Shown in pieces: positions 6,858 to 15,634 of a DNA stretch of 64,000 nt (the first letter of the stretch is position 1; each line of letters starts with the position of its first letter). The notes below the pieces were generated by a model. The model was not told the DNA's origin. It saw nothing but the letters and a program-made list of their open reading frames with translations, and did no database searches. The DNA comes from Pseudoflavonifractor intestinihominis. Lineage in GTDB: Bacteria > Bacillota > Clostridia > Oscillospirales > Oscillospiraceae. Both the position numbers and the translations under genes were made by a program. The DNA lies in the NCBI RefSeq assembly GCF_040096055.1, contig NZ_JBBMFK010000005.1, forward strand, positions 62,001-126,000, read 5' to 3'.

Positions 6858-8309
6858 TCAGATATGGCCCGCCTCTTTGAGCAGCTCATGCTTGATGTCC
6901 CACAGCTTCTGAGACAGGTCCACATAGTAGTTGTGGGGGTTCTCAAACCGCTTGACCTCGTCCCACTGGAGGTCGATCTGGGCGGCGCAGTAGGCCCGCA
7001 TCTCGGTGATGGAGGGGGACTGGTACACCAGCCTGCCCTCCTGGAAGATGGGCACCAGCAGCTCTACCGCGGTGAAGTCGGTGACGGTCTTCCGCTTCCA
7101 GGTGGCCTCCGGGTCGAAGAGCTCCAGAGGCTGGGTGGGGTCGATGACCTCGTCGTGGACGCAGATCAGGTCGGCCATGGCCTTGCCCGTCTCGTTTTCA
7201 AAGATGCGGTACACCTTCTTGAAGTGGGGATTGGTGATCTTGGAGGGGTTCTCGGAGATCTTGATCTTGGGGATGATGTTGCCCGCCTGGTCCTCCACAG
7301 CCGCCAGCTTGTACACGCCGCCGAACACCGGCTCGCTCTTGGAGGTGATGAGCCGCTCGCCCACGCCGAAGGAGTCGATCTTGGCCCCCTGGAGCAGCAG
7401 GTCCCGGATGATATACTCGTCCAGGGAGTTGGAGGCCACGATGGAGCACTCGGTGAGCCCGGCGGCATCCAGCATCTTCCGTGCCTTCCGGGACAGGTAG
7501 GTCAGATCGCCGCTGTCCAGCCGGATGGCGCACTTGGTGATGCCCTGGGGCAGCAGCACCTCCTTGAAGGCCCGGATGGCGTTGGGCACGCCCGACTTGA
7601 GCACGTTGTAGGTGTCCACCAGCAGGGTGGCCGAGTGGGGATAGAGCTGGCAGTAGGTCTTGAAGGCGGTGTACTCGTCGGGGAACATCTGGATCCAGGA
7701 GTGGGCCATGGTGCCGCCGGCGGGAGAGCCGTACATCTGGTCGGCCAGGGTGCAGGCGGTGCCCGCGCAGCCGGCGATATAGGCCGCCCGGGCGCCCAGC
7801 ACGGCGCCGTCGCTGCCCTGGGCCCGGCGGGAGCCGAACTCGCTCACCGGACGCCCGCCGGCAGCCCGGACGATGCGGTTGGCCTTGGTGGCGATGAGGG
7901 ACTGGTGGTTCAACGTGAGGAGCAGGTAGGTCTCGATGAACTGGGCCTCAATGGCGGGGGCCCGCACGGTCATGAAGGGCTCGCCGGGGAAGATGGGGGT
8001 GCCCTCGGGCACGGCCCAGATGTCGCCGGTGAACCGGAAGTCCCTCAGGTAGGACAGAAAGTCCTCGCGGAAGGTGTTCTTGCTCCGGAGAAATGCGATG
8101 TCCTCCTCGTCAAAGCGCAGGTTCTCAATATACTCGATGACCTGCTCCAGACCGGCGGCGATGGCAAAGCCGCCTCCGTCAGGGACGGTGCGGAAAAACA
8201 CGTCAAAGTAGCAGATCTGGCTGGACATACCGGTCTGGAAATAGCCGTTTGCCATGGTGAGCTCGTAGAAGTCGCACAGCAGGGTGTAGTTCATAGGATT
8301 CTTTTTCAT
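6858..8309 (-). CDS. pncB: Nicotinate phosphoribosyltransferase
   Basis: A 483-residue type II nicotinate phosphoribosyltransferase that makes nicotinate mononucleotide from nicotinate and PRPP in NAD salvage. The N-terminus has the family motif LLCDFYELTMANGYF. Internal EFGSRRAQG and the C-terminal VASNSLDEYIIRDLL followed by DSFGVGERL are the conserved PRPP and substrate-binding segments. Start ATG 8309 has AAAGG ten bases upstream. It lies 29 bases downstream of pncA in the same orientation, so the pair converts nicotinamide through nicotinate to the mononucleotide. Confidence 0.96.
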   Translation of the reverse strand: MKKNPMNYTLLCDFYELTMANGYFQTGMSSQICYFDVFFRTVPDGGGFAIAAGLEQVIEYIENLRFDEEDIAFLRSKNTFREDFLSYLRDFRFTGDIWAVPEGTPIFPGEPFMTVRAPAIEAQFIETYLLLTLNHQSLIATKANRIVRAAGGRPVSEFGSRRAQGSDGAVLGARAAYIAGCAGTACTLADQMYGSPAGGTMAHSWIQMFPDEYTAFKTYCQLYPHSATLLVDTYNVLKSGVPNAIRAFKEVLLPQGITKCAIRLDSGDLTYLSRKARKMLDAAGLTECSIVASNSLDEYIIRDLLLQGAKIDSFGVGERLITSKSEPVFGGVYKLAAVEDQAGNIIPKIKISENPSKITNPHFKKVYRIFENETGKAMADLICVHDEVIDPTQPLELFDPEATWKRKTVTDFTAVELLVPIFQEGRLVYQSPSITEMRAYCAAQIDLQWDEVKRFENPHNYYVDLSQKLWDIKHELLKEAGHI

Positions 8310-8338
8310 GATTGATCAGCCTTTCAGCGCACAGCGCA

Positions 8339-8869
8339 TTACGTCCGGTTGGCCACGGTCACCTGGAGCCCCTCCAGCACGTCCAGACACTTCTGATGGA
8401 GGACGGGGTCGGCAGAGGCGGTACAGGAGGCGTCCACCACAATTTCCGCCTCGGGCAGGGCGGCCTTGGCGATGACGGCATTGGACAGCACGCAGATATT
8501 GGACACCAGCCCCACCAGCTCGATCTGCCCGTAGTCCTGTCCCTTCAGCCACTCGCCCAGGGCCAGGGAGGGGAAGGTGGGCTTTTCAAAGCGGCGGTCG
8601 CCCTCACAGGCGGCCCTGGCCGTCGCGCCGTACAGCGCCCAGCCCTCGCTGCCGCGGATGCAGTGGGCCAGGGGCAGCTTGCGGCCCTCCTGGGTGGAGA
8701 GATAATCGGGGGTGTGGGTGTCAAAGGTGAAGGCCACGTCGTCCCCGGCGGCGCGGTAGGCGGCGATCTTGGCCGCAATGGGGGCGTCCAGCAGCTCCGC
8801 GCCGGCAAAGCCCAGGGAGCCGTCCACAAAGTCCTTCTGATAGTCCACCACAATGAGCAGCTTTTTCAT
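8339..8869 (-). CDS. pncA: Nicotinamidase (isochorismatase-like cysteine hydrolase)
   Basis: A 176-residue hydrolase that deamidates nicotinamide to nicotinate. The catalytic triad can be placed at D9 (VVDYQKDF), K96 (FEKPTF) and C126 (VSNICVLSNAV). D50 and H52 (FDTH) with H69 are likely metal ligands. Length agrees with compact nicotinamidases. A strong AGGAGG precedes ATG 8869, and a promoter with perfect TATAAT lies upstream. First gene of the pncA-pncB salvage operon; the functional link with pncB makes nicotinamidase much more likely than another isochorismatase-fold activity. Confidence 0.93.
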   Translation of the reverse strand: MKKLLIVVDYQKDFVDGSLGFAGAELLDAPIAAKIAAYRAAGDDVAFTFDTHTPDYLSTQEGRKLPLAHCIRGSEGWALYGATARAACEGDRRFEKPTFPSLALGEWLKGQDYGQIELVGLVSNICVLSNAVIAKAALPEAEIVVDASCTASADPVLHQKCLDVLEGLQVTVANRT

Positions 8870-8915
8870 AGATGCAACCTCCTGGGCGGGATACGCCTGA
8901 GAATAGATTTTATTT

Positions 8916-8944
8916 ATTATATGTGATTTTCACCAAAAAAGCAA
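8916..8944 (-). promoter_or_regulatory. SigA promoter of pncA-pncB
   Basis: TTGCTT (8944-8939), 17 bases, TATAAT (8921-8916) on the minus strand. No clear repressor palindrome was seen nearby. Confidence 0.75.
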
Positions 8945-8977
8945 GGACGGCCACAGGGAACTCCGTCAGGGGACGGC

Positions 8978-9487
8978 TCAGAGCACCTTTTCAAAGCAGG
9001 GAAAGCCGTCGGGGCGGCCCTCCCGGTCGAAGTGGACCTGGCCCACCTGGGTGAAGCCCTGGCTGCGGATCAGGGCCTGCATCCGGTCATTGCGGGCGTA
9101 GGTGTCGAGATGAAAGACGGGCAGCCCCAGACGGCGGGCCATGGCCTCTGCAAACTGAAAGAAGCTCCGGCCCACGCCCCGGCGCTGGGCGGCCGGGTCC
9201 ACCGCCAGACGGTGGAGCACCATGGCCGGGCCGGGTACGGCCCAGGGCAGGGGGGCGTACTCGGGGGCCTGCTCCTGGTTGAGGCACACCGCCCCCAGGA
9301 TGGTTCCGGCCTCATCCACTGCCACATACAGCTCTCCGCGGGCCTGGTCGGCGGCGTAATGGGCACGGGTGGGGTAGTCCTCTCCCCACTGGGGGTTGCC
9401 CAGGGAGCGCATGTGGGCGACCGCCCGCTGCACCAGCGCCCACACGGCGTCCATATCCTCAGGGCGGGCGAGACGAATCGCTGTCAT
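8978..9487 (-). CDS. GNAT family N-acetyltransferase
   Basis: A 169-residue single-domain acetyltransferase. The acetyl-CoA binding motif is visible as LHRLAVDPAAQRRGVGRSFF (about residues 85-104), followed by AMARRLGLPVFHLDTYARND and a C-terminal GFTQVGQVHFDREG strand. ATG 9487 has an AGGAAGTGA site; in-frame starts further upstream would extend into the opposite gene's leader and give a low-complexity proline-rich tail, so they are rejected. The acceptor substrate is unknown. It is divergent from the lipoprotein gene at 9661. Confidence 0.88.
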   Translation of the reverse strand: MTAIRLARPEDMDAVWALVQRAVAHMRSLGNPQWGEDYPTRAHYAADQARGELYVAVDEAGTILGAVCLNQEQAPEYAPLPWAVPGPAMVLHRLAVDPAAQRRGVGRSFFQFAEAMARRLGLPVFHLDTYARNDRMQALIRSQGFTQVGQVHFDREGRPDGFPCFEKVL

Positions 9488-9556
9488 ATCAGAGTCACTT
9501 CCTCTGTCGGGTTTTATCACAGTATACCCCGGCGGCGGGGGAAAGGGAAGAAAAAC

Positions 9557-9585
9557 TTGACAACCCGGCGGGGGCAGGATATGGT
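9557..9585 (+). promoter_or_regulatory. SigA-type promoter for the 9661 lipoprotein gene
   Basis: TTGACA (9557-9562), 17 bases, TATGGT (9580-9585). Confidence 0.6.
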
Positions 9586-9660
9586 GAAGATGGAGATGAA
9601 GCCGCAGAGCGTGGACGGGCTGGCCCGACGGCCCGGGCAAATGGGAGAAAGGAGATGCCC

Positions 9661-10800
9661 ATGAAACGACTGACAGCGCTGTTTCAGGCAGGGGTGGTCC
9701 GCCCGGACCGGCGGAGACCGACCGCACTGGCCGCGGTGCTGGCCGCGGTGGTGCTTATGGCCTCCGCCTGTACCTTTGGAGCACCGGCGGACGCATCCCA
9801 CCCTGCTCAGAGCGAAAACCCGGATAACAGCCCCCAGCCCACGGAGACCGCCGCAGCGGAGCTGCCCGAGGACTGGTCGCAGGTGAGCGGCAGGCTGTAC
9901 AGACGGGGCTGGCAGGTGGACTACCAGCTGGCCGTGCCGGAGGAGTACAGCGGCGATATTGAGAGAGGGATCACCTCGGTGGCTCTGGGCATGGAGGGCT
10001 GCTCCCTGGTCCTCCTGGCGGAAAATGAAGTACCCAGGGAGGCGGCGGTCCTTGGCGGTAAGATGGTCCGGATAGAGAATCTGGACGCCGACGGAAAGCC
10101 CATTGAAGATGGGACGGCCTCTGATTCTGAGGATTCGGATGCGATTGTGTGCACCGGCTGGTACATTCCCCTGGATGGGGAGCGGCGTCTCCGCCTGCTG
10201 TGGCCCACGGAGGAGACGGAGCTTGGGGAACAGGTGGCGGCCACCATCACATGGAGCGGCCTGGAGAACAACCCCGAGCCCGACCTGCCCCTGCCCACGG
10301 CGGAGCAGATGGGCCTCACCGGTGATGCAGCGGTTCTCTTTGACGCCCTGCAGGCCCAGTATGCCGACCCGGAGCAGATTCCCGTGCGCTCCCGTCCCAA
10401 CGATGTGATGATTCCCTCCTTCACCATCTGGGACAGCTATGAGGAGGACGGGGATACGGTGCTGGTGTGCAGCGTCAACGAGCGGTTTTACTACACCGTT
10501 CAGCTGGATGGCAGCTGCGATGGATGGGGCGGCGGAGGCAGTCCCACCGCCTTCCGGGGACGTTACGATGAGGATGGAACTTTCCAGGTGACGGAGATCA
10601 TAGCGGCCGCGGACGGAGAGGGGTATGCCGCCTCCATCCGGCGGCTGTGCGGTCCCCTGGAGGAGCTGGCGGATTGGCTGATCAGCGGCGAAGGGGAGCA
10701 GCCGGAACCCATCTGGGACGAGATGTCCGATCAGAACGAGATGATGCGCATCTACCTGGCGGAGCTGGGCCGGATGGTTATGGCGGGCGCCTTTGACTAA
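9661..10800 (+). CDS. Exported lipoprotein of unknown function
   Basis: A 379-residue protein with a positively charged N-terminus, a hydrophobic helix and a lipobox ending MASAC (cysteine near residue 37), then a serine/proline/glutamate-rich linker of about 30 residues. This indicates a diacylglyceryl-anchored protein outside the membrane. The body is acidic, with repeated beta-type stretches (RLYRRGWQVDYQL, VLLAENEVP, TVQLDGSCDGWGGGGS) and no domain I can name. ATG 9661 is chosen over ATG 9655 because AAAGGAG directly abuts the earlier codon. A strong terminator follows. Confidence 0.8.
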   Translation: MKRLTALFQAGVVRPDRRRPTALAAVLAAVVLMASACTFGAPADASHPAQSENPDNSPQPTETAAAELPEDWSQVSGRLYRRGWQVDYQLAVPEEYSGDIERGITSVALGMEGCSLVLLAENEVPREAAVLGGKMVRIENLDADGKPIEDGTASDSEDSDAIVCTGWYIPLDGERRLRLLWPTEETELGEQVAATITWSGLENNPEPDLPLPTAEQMGLTGDAAVLFDALQAQYADPEQIPVRSRPNDVMIPSFTIWDSYEEDGDTVLVCSVNERFYYTVQLDGSCDGWGGGGSPTAFRGRYDEDGTFQVTEIIAAADGEGYAASIRRLCGPLEELADWLISGEGEQPEPIWDEMSDQNEMMRIYLAELGRMVMAGAFD

Positions 10801-10815
10801 CACAAAAGACGACAA

Positions 10816-10850
10816 AAAACGGTCCCGGAGCACAGCTCCGGGACCGTTTT
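10816..10850 (+). terminator. Intrinsic terminator after the lipoprotein gene
   Basis: A 15-bp stem (10816-10830 with 10836-10850, loop CACAG) with A and T flanks, functional on both strands. It probably also served as the original terminator of the EF-G-like gene on the minus strand before the insertion at 10906-11049. Confidence 0.88.
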
Positions 10851-10860
10851 GATTGTGGGT

Positions 10861-11094
10861 TCAGCCCTCCTCGGCCTGCATGGCCTTGGCGGCGGTGAGG
10901 GCCTTCCCGCCCCAAAAAGCCGGGGCTTTTTGGGGACCCCCGCTTTTATCTGCACGGGCGGAGTGAATCCGCCCGGCATCAAGGTTTTGCCTGACGGCAA
11001 AACGCTTGGGACGCCGCACCGGCGGCGAAGCGTGGAGGCATGAGGGAAATCAGCCCTCCTCGGCCTGCATGGCCTTGGCAGCGGCGATGGCCTT
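10861..11094. repeat. 45-bp direct repeat of a gene 3' end flanking a palindrome-rich insert
   Basis: Bases 10861-10905 and 11050-11094 are the same 45-base sequence with three mismatches; the right copy is the last 15 codons (with stop) of the EF-G-like gene. The 144-base segment between them is a chain of hairpins: 10910-10919 with 10926-10935 (CCCCAAAAAG/CTTTTTGGGG), 10956-10962 with 10968-10974, 10985-10991 with 10996-11002, and 11012-11016 with 11023-11027. It looks like a small non-coding repetitive element whose arrival duplicated the end of the gene. Confidence 0.8.
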
Positions 11095-13125
11095 CTCCTG
11101 GACGGCGGGAGGCGCGTCCTCATAGCGGACAAAGTGGAAGGTGAAGGAGCCGCGGCCCTGGGTCATGGACCGCAGGTCGATGGCATAGCGGCTCATCTCG
11201 GCCATGGGCACCTCGGCCTCTACCACCTGGTTGCCCTCGTGGTCGGGGTTCATGCCCATCACGCGGCCCCGGCGCTTGTTCAGGTCGCCGATGATGTCGC
11301 CCATGTAGCTGTCGGGAATGGTGACCTTCAGCTCGCCGATGGGCTCCAGCAGGACGGGGTTGGCCTCGGGCAGACCGGCCTTGTAGGCCAGCTGAGCGGC
11401 GGTCTTGAAGGCCATTTCGGAGGAGTCAACAGGGTGATAGGAGCCGTCGAACAGGGTGGCCTTCAGGTTGACCACCGGGTAGCCGGCCAGCACGCCGTGC
11501 TGCACGGCCTCGCGCAGGCCCTTCTCCACGGCGGGGAAGTAGTTCTTGGGCACCGCGCCGCCGAAGACCTCCTCGCAGAACTCCAGATCCTCGCTCTCGC
11601 CGGGCTCGAAGCGGATCTTGACGTCGCCGAACTGGCCGTGGCCGCCGGACTGCTTCTTGTGGCGGCCCTGGACCTCCACCTTCTTGCGGATCTTCTCGCG
11701 GTAGGGCACGCGGGGTTCGGACAGGGTGGCGTCCACGCCGAAGCGGCTCTTCAGCCGGGAGAGGATCACGTCCATCTGCATGTCGCCGGTGCCGGAGACC
11801 ACCATCTGGTGGGTCTCGGCGTTGTTGACCCAGGTGAAGGTCAGGTCTTCCTCGTTCATACGGGTCAGGCCGGCGGCCACCTTGTCCTCCTGGCCCTTGG
11901 TCTTGGGGGCGATGGCCACGGAGTAGCAGGGCTCGGGGAAGGGGATGGGCTCCAGCTTGACCACCTTGCGGGCGTCGCACAGGGTGTCGCCGGTCTTCAG
12001 CTTGTCCATCTTGCCGATGGCGCCGATGTCGCCGCACTGGAGCTCCTTGACCTCGTCGGCCTTCTTGCCGGTCATCACGTACAGGCGGCCCAGCTTCTCG
12101 GTGGCGCCGGTGCGGGCGTTGACCATGGGCATGTCGGGCTTGATGGAGCCAGAGAGCACCTTGACATAGGAGTACTTGCCGTACTGGTCAGAGGTGGTCT
12201 TGAACACAAAGGCGGTGGGCAGAGCGCCGGGAGAGGAGACGAACTCATCCAGCTCGCCCTCGGCGTTCTCGGCCACAAGGGCCTTGCCCTCCAGGGGGTT
12301 GGGCAGCAGCTCCACAATGGTGTCCAGCAGCATACGGGTGCCCAGGCCGGACATGGCGCTGCCGCAGAGCACCGGGAACAGGGACAGGTCCTTCACGCCC
12401 TGGCGCAGGCCCTGGATCATCTCGGCGTAGGTGAAGTCCTCGCCGGAGAAATACTTGTCCATGAACTCCTCGCTGGTCTCGGCCACAGACTCCTTCAGGG
12501 CGTCGTACAGCTCGTCCAGCACAGGCTTCTTGTCCTCGGGCACCTCGATCTCCTGGCGGGAGCCCTTGACGAACTCAAAGGCCCGCTTGTGGAGCACGTC
12601 GATGATGCCGATGACCTTCTTGTCCGCGTCCCAGATGGGGGCCACCAGGGGGGCGATGTTCTTGCCGAACCGCTCGCGCAGGGTGGCGAAGGCGGCGTTG
12701 TAGTCGGCGTTGTCCTCGTCGGTCTTGGAGATGTAGAGCAGACGGGGCATCTTGCGGCTCTCGCAGAGCTTCCAGGCCTTCTCAGCGCCCACGCTCATGC
12801 CGCCCTTGGCGGAGCAGACGATGATGGCGGCGTCGGCGGCCTGCATGGCCTCGATGACCTCGCCGGAGAAATCAAAGTAACCGGGGGTGTCCAGAACGTT
12901 GATCTTGCAGCCGTCATATTCCACCGGGGCCACGGCCAGGGAGATGGAAATCTGGCGCTTGGTCTCCTCGGGATCATAGTCGCACACGGTATTGCCATCG
13001 GGGACCTTGCCCAGTCGGGCGGTGCCGCCGGTCAGATACAGCATACTCTCTGCCAGGGAGGTCTTTCCGTTTCCGCCGTGCCCCAGCAGGCAGATATTAC
13101 GAATGTTTTGCGCGGAATAGCTCAT
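11050..13125 (-). CDS. EF-G-like translational GTPase (EF-G paralogue)
   Basis: A 691-residue protein with full EF-G architecture: GTPase domain, beta-barrel domain II, domain III, an S5-like domain IV and the C-terminal EF-G domain (SYMGDIIGDLNKRRGRVMGM near the end). The P-loop is GHGGNGKT at residues 15-22, not the AHIDAGKT of housekeeping EF-G. G3 is DTPGYFDF, and the G4 guanine motif is SKTD, not NKxD. These differences mark the EF-G-like paralogue common in Firmicutes; its role is unsettled (accessory translocase or ribosome-associated GTPase). Start ATG 13125 follows AAGGAG. Its last 45 bases are duplicated downstream around an insert. Confidence 0.9.
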   Translation of the reverse strand: MSYSAQNIRNICLLGHGGNGKTSLAESMLYLTGGTARLGKVPDGNTVCDYDPEETKRQISISLAVAPVEYDGCKINVLDTPGYFDFSGEVIEAMQAADAAIIVCSAKGGMSVGAEKAWKLCESRKMPRLLYISKTDEDNADYNAAFATLRERFGKNIAPLVAPIWDADKKVIGIIDVLHKRAFEFVKGSRQEIEVPEDKKPVLDELYDALKESVAETSEEFMDKYFSGEDFTYAEMIQGLRQGVKDLSLFPVLCGSAMSGLGTRMLLDTIVELLPNPLEGKALVAENAEGELDEFVSSPGALPTAFVFKTTSDQYGKYSYVKVLSGSIKPDMPMVNARTGATEKLGRLYVMTGKKADEVKELQCGDIGAIGKMDKLKTGDTLCDARKVVKLEPIPFPEPCYSVAIAPKTKGQEDKVAAGLTRMNEEDLTFTWVNNAETHQMVVSGTGDMQMDVILSRLKSRFGVDATLSEPRVPYREKIRKKVEVQGRHKKQSGGHGQFGDVKIRFEPGESEDLEFCEEVFGGAVPKNYFPAVEKGLREAVQHGVLAGYPVVNLKATLFDGSYHPVDSSEMAFKTAAQLAYKAGLPEANPVLLEPIGELKVTIPDSYMGDIIGDLNKRRGRVMGMNPDHEGNQVVEAEVPMAEMSRYAIDLRSMTQGRGSFTFHFVRYEDAPPAVQEKAIAAAKAMQAEEG

Positions 13126-13197
13126 ACGTTGTTTCCACTCCTTACTTTTAGGGTCACTCCAGGCCGGCCGGACGCCGGGCGGTCTGAGATATTAGTC

Positions 13198-13226
13198 ATT
13201 ATACACCAAAGGATGCGGACTGACAA
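13198..13226 (-). promoter_or_regulatory. SigA promoter of the EF-G-like gene
   Basis: TTGTCA (13226-13221), 17 bases, TATAAT (13203-13198) on the minus strand. Confidence 0.8.
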
Positions 13227-13342
13227 CTTATATTTTTAGAAAGAATATAGAACGGCGCCCGAACCATGGGCCCGCCCGGGACAGAAAGTTATTATTTTGA
13301 CAAAGCGGAGCGGGAAGGCGGCATTTTTGGCGGAAATTCGGG

Positions 13343-13371
13343 TGGACAGAGCGGGAAATGTGGGATACTAT
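13343..13371 (+). promoter_or_regulatory. Probable promoter of rnr
   Basis: TGGACA (13343-13348), 17 bases, TACTAT (13366-13371); an overlapping TATAAC lies three bases on. Confidence 0.5.
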
Positions 13372-13423
13372 AACCTGTGGAAGATCACAGATGAACAGAT
13401 GAAAATGGAGAAAGCGAGAAAGT

Positions 13424-15562
13424 ATGGCTAAGAATAAAACGGAACAGATCATCACCGGCGTGTTCCAGGGCACCAGCCGGGGCTTCGGCTTCCTGGTGCC
13501 TGAGGACGGGAAGAGCCGGGAGGACGACTATTTCATCCCGCCCAGGGCCACCGGCGGCGCCTGGGACGGGGACAAGATCCAGGCCGCGCCCGACCCGGAG
13601 ACGCCCTGGGAGGAGGGGCGGCGCACCGCCTCTGTGGTCCGGGTGGTGGAGCGGGCCAACAGGTTCGTCACCGGCGCGGTGGAGAAGCTGGGCCGGGAGC
13701 TGTGGCTCAGGCCAGACTCGGACAAGCTGCCCGGGCCCATCAAGATCTCCGGTAAGACCAAGGGGCTCCGGGTGGGGGAGAAGGCCGCCGTGGAGATGCT
13801 GGGGTACGGCACCGCCAAGACGCCCCCCATGGGCGCCCTGCGGGAGACCTTCGGCCCTGCGGGCACCCGGCAGTCCTCCACCGCCGCCATCCTCTACCAC
13901 TACGAGATCGACCCTGAGTTCCCGCCCGCCGTGCTGGACGCGGCGGCCAAAGCCCCGCGGGAGGTGGAGCAGTCCGCCCTGGCGGGCCGCGCCGACCTGC
14001 GGGACAAGATCATCATCACCATTGACGGCGCCTCCTCCAAGGACCTGGACGACGCGGTGAGCCTGGAGCGGGACGACAAGGGCCGGTGGGTGTTGGGGGT
14101 CCACATCGCCGACGTGAGCCACTATGTGCAGGAGAAGTCCCCGCTGGACCTGGAGGCCTGGGAGCGGGGCACCTCGGTGTACTTTGCCGACAAGGTCATC
14201 CCCATGCTGCCGGTGGAGCTGTCCAACGGCATCTGCTCCCTGAACCCGGGGGTGGACCGGCTGACCATCTCCTGCTTCATGACCCTGGCCGCCGACGGCC
14301 AGGAGGAGGACCACCATATCTGCAAGAGCGTCATCCGCTCCACCGAGCGGATGACCTATGAGGACTGCAACAAGCTGCTGGCCGGAGAGGACCAGGAGCT
14401 GGAAAAGCGGTACGCCGACATCCTGCCCATGCTGAAGGATATGGCAGTCCTGGCCAAGGTGCTGGAGAAGCGCCGCAAGCTGCGGGGCAGTCTGGACCTG
14501 GAGACCAGCGAGAGCTATATCATCTGCGACGAGACGGGCAGGCCGGTGGACATCAGGGTGCGCAGGCAGGGGGAGAGCGAGGCACTCATCGAGTCCTTTA
14601 TGCTCGCCGCCAACGAGTGCGTGGCCAAGCACCTCTTTGACCGGCACAAGCCTGCGGTCTACCGGGTCCATGAGAAGCCCTCTCAGGATAAGGCCGAGGG
14701 GCTCAAGACCATGTTGGCCCCCTTCGGCTACACCTTCCAGGAGGCGGACAGCTTTGCCATCCAGAAGATCCTGGAGGACGTCAAAGGCAAGCCGGAGGCC
14801 CCCATCATCAGCACCATGGTGCTCCGCTCCCTGATGAAGGCACGTTACGACGTGCAGAACCTGGGCCACTTCGGCCTGGCGGCCAAGTACTACTGCCACT
14901 TCACCAGCCCTATCCGCCGTTACCCCGACCTGATGGTCCACCGGGTGCTCACCCAGGTGCTTGCTGACGAGGCCGACCCGGCCAACGTGGGCAGGACCAT
15001 GCCCTGGGAGAAGCGGATGGCCGCAGTGGCCGCCCGGGCGGCGGACCAGTCCTCCCAGCGGGAGGTGGCGGCCCAGAACGCCGAGCGGGAGATCGAGAAG
15101 CTCTATATGGCCGAGTATATGCTCTCCCACGTGGGGGAGCAGCTGTCGGGCACCGTGTCCGGCGTGACCAAGTTCGGCCTGTTCGTCATGCTGCCCTCCG
15201 GCGTGGAGGGCCTGATCCCCGCCGAGGCCCTGCCCCGGGACCACTACCACCTGGACGACCAGCACATGGCCCTCCGGGGGGAGCACACCGGCAAGGTGTA
15301 CTCCTTCGGCATGGCTCTGGACGTGGTGTGCGCCGCCGCCGACCCGGGCAGCGGACAGATCACCTTCCATCTGGACGGCGTGGAGCCCCAGGCCGCGCCC
15401 CAGCGCACCGAGACGCCCCGCCAGAATCCCCGGCGGCCCGGTCCCCGCTCTGCGGCCCGCAGGAGCGGCGAGCACCGGAGCAACGAACACCGGAGCGGCG
15501 GCCAGCGCCGCAGCCGCCCGCCCCGCCACAAGCCGGGCAAGGGCGGCAAGAAGCGGGGCTGA
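13424..15562 (+). CDS. rnr: Ribonuclease R
   Basis: A 712-residue RNB-family 3'-5' exoribonuclease that degrades structured RNA and takes part in rRNA quality control. Two OB-type cold-shock domains occupy roughly residues 1-150 (FGFLVPED). The RNB catalytic domain begins near residue 195 with TIDGASSKDLDDAVS, whose aspartates bind Mg2+. SPIRRYPDLMVHRVL is the family signature, and an S1 domain follows (GTVSGVTKFGLFVMLPSG). The last ~55 residues are an arginine-, serine- and glycine-rich basic tail, typical of RNase R and not RNase II. Followed by a GC-rich terminator. Confidence 0.95.
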   Translation: MAKNKTEQIITGVFQGTSRGFGFLVPEDGKSREDDYFIPPRATGGAWDGDKIQAAPDPETPWEEGRRTASVVRVVERANRFVTGAVEKLGRELWLRPDSDKLPGPIKISGKTKGLRVGEKAAVEMLGYGTAKTPPMGALRETFGPAGTRQSSTAAILYHYEIDPEFPPAVLDAAAKAPREVEQSALAGRADLRDKIIITIDGASSKDLDDAVSLERDDKGRWVLGVHIADVSHYVQEKSPLDLEAWERGTSVYFADKVIPMLPVELSNGICSLNPGVDRLTISCFMTLAADGQEEDHHICKSVIRSTERMTYEDCNKLLAGEDQELEKRYADILPMLKDMAVLAKVLEKRRKLRGSLDLETSESYIICDETGRPVDIRVRRQGESEALIESFMLAANECVAKHLFDRHKPAVYRVHEKPSQDKAEGLKTMLAPFGYTFQEADSFAIQKILEDVKGKPEAPIISTMVLRSLMKARYDVQNLGHFGLAAKYYCHFTSPIRRYPDLMVHRVLTQVLADEADPANVGRTMPWEKRMAAVAARAADQSSQREVAAQNAEREIEKLYMAEYMLSHVGEQLSGTVSGVTKFGLFVMLPSGVEGLIPAEALPRDHYHLDDQHMALRGEHTGKVYSFGMALDVVCAAADPGSGQITFHLDGVEPQAAPQRTETPRQNPRRPGPRSAARRSGEHRSNEHRSGGQRRSRPPRHKPGKGGKKRG

Positions 15563-15586
15563 GGGCCGCGCAGGAAAAAGCAAACA

Positions 15587-15620
15587 GGAGCGCCCGCGCA
15601 GATGCGCGGGCGCTCCCGTT
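15587..15620 (+). terminator. Terminator of rnr
   Basis: A perfect 13-bp GC-rich stem (15587-15599 with 15604-15616), tetraloop AGAT, then CGTTTT. Confidence 0.85.
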
Positions 15621-15634
15621 TTCTCCTGAGCGTG

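Noticed and set aside
9488..9727. N-terminal extension of the GNAT at 8978
   Set aside because: The added residues are Pro/Leu/His-rich, overlap the promoter and start of the divergent lipoprotein gene, and have no ribosome site; the GNAT begins naturally at 9487.
13385..15583. Long minus-strand frame opposite rnr
   Set aside because: Mirror-frame artefact of a GC-rich gene; low-complexity product, and RNase R on the + strand has full motifs.
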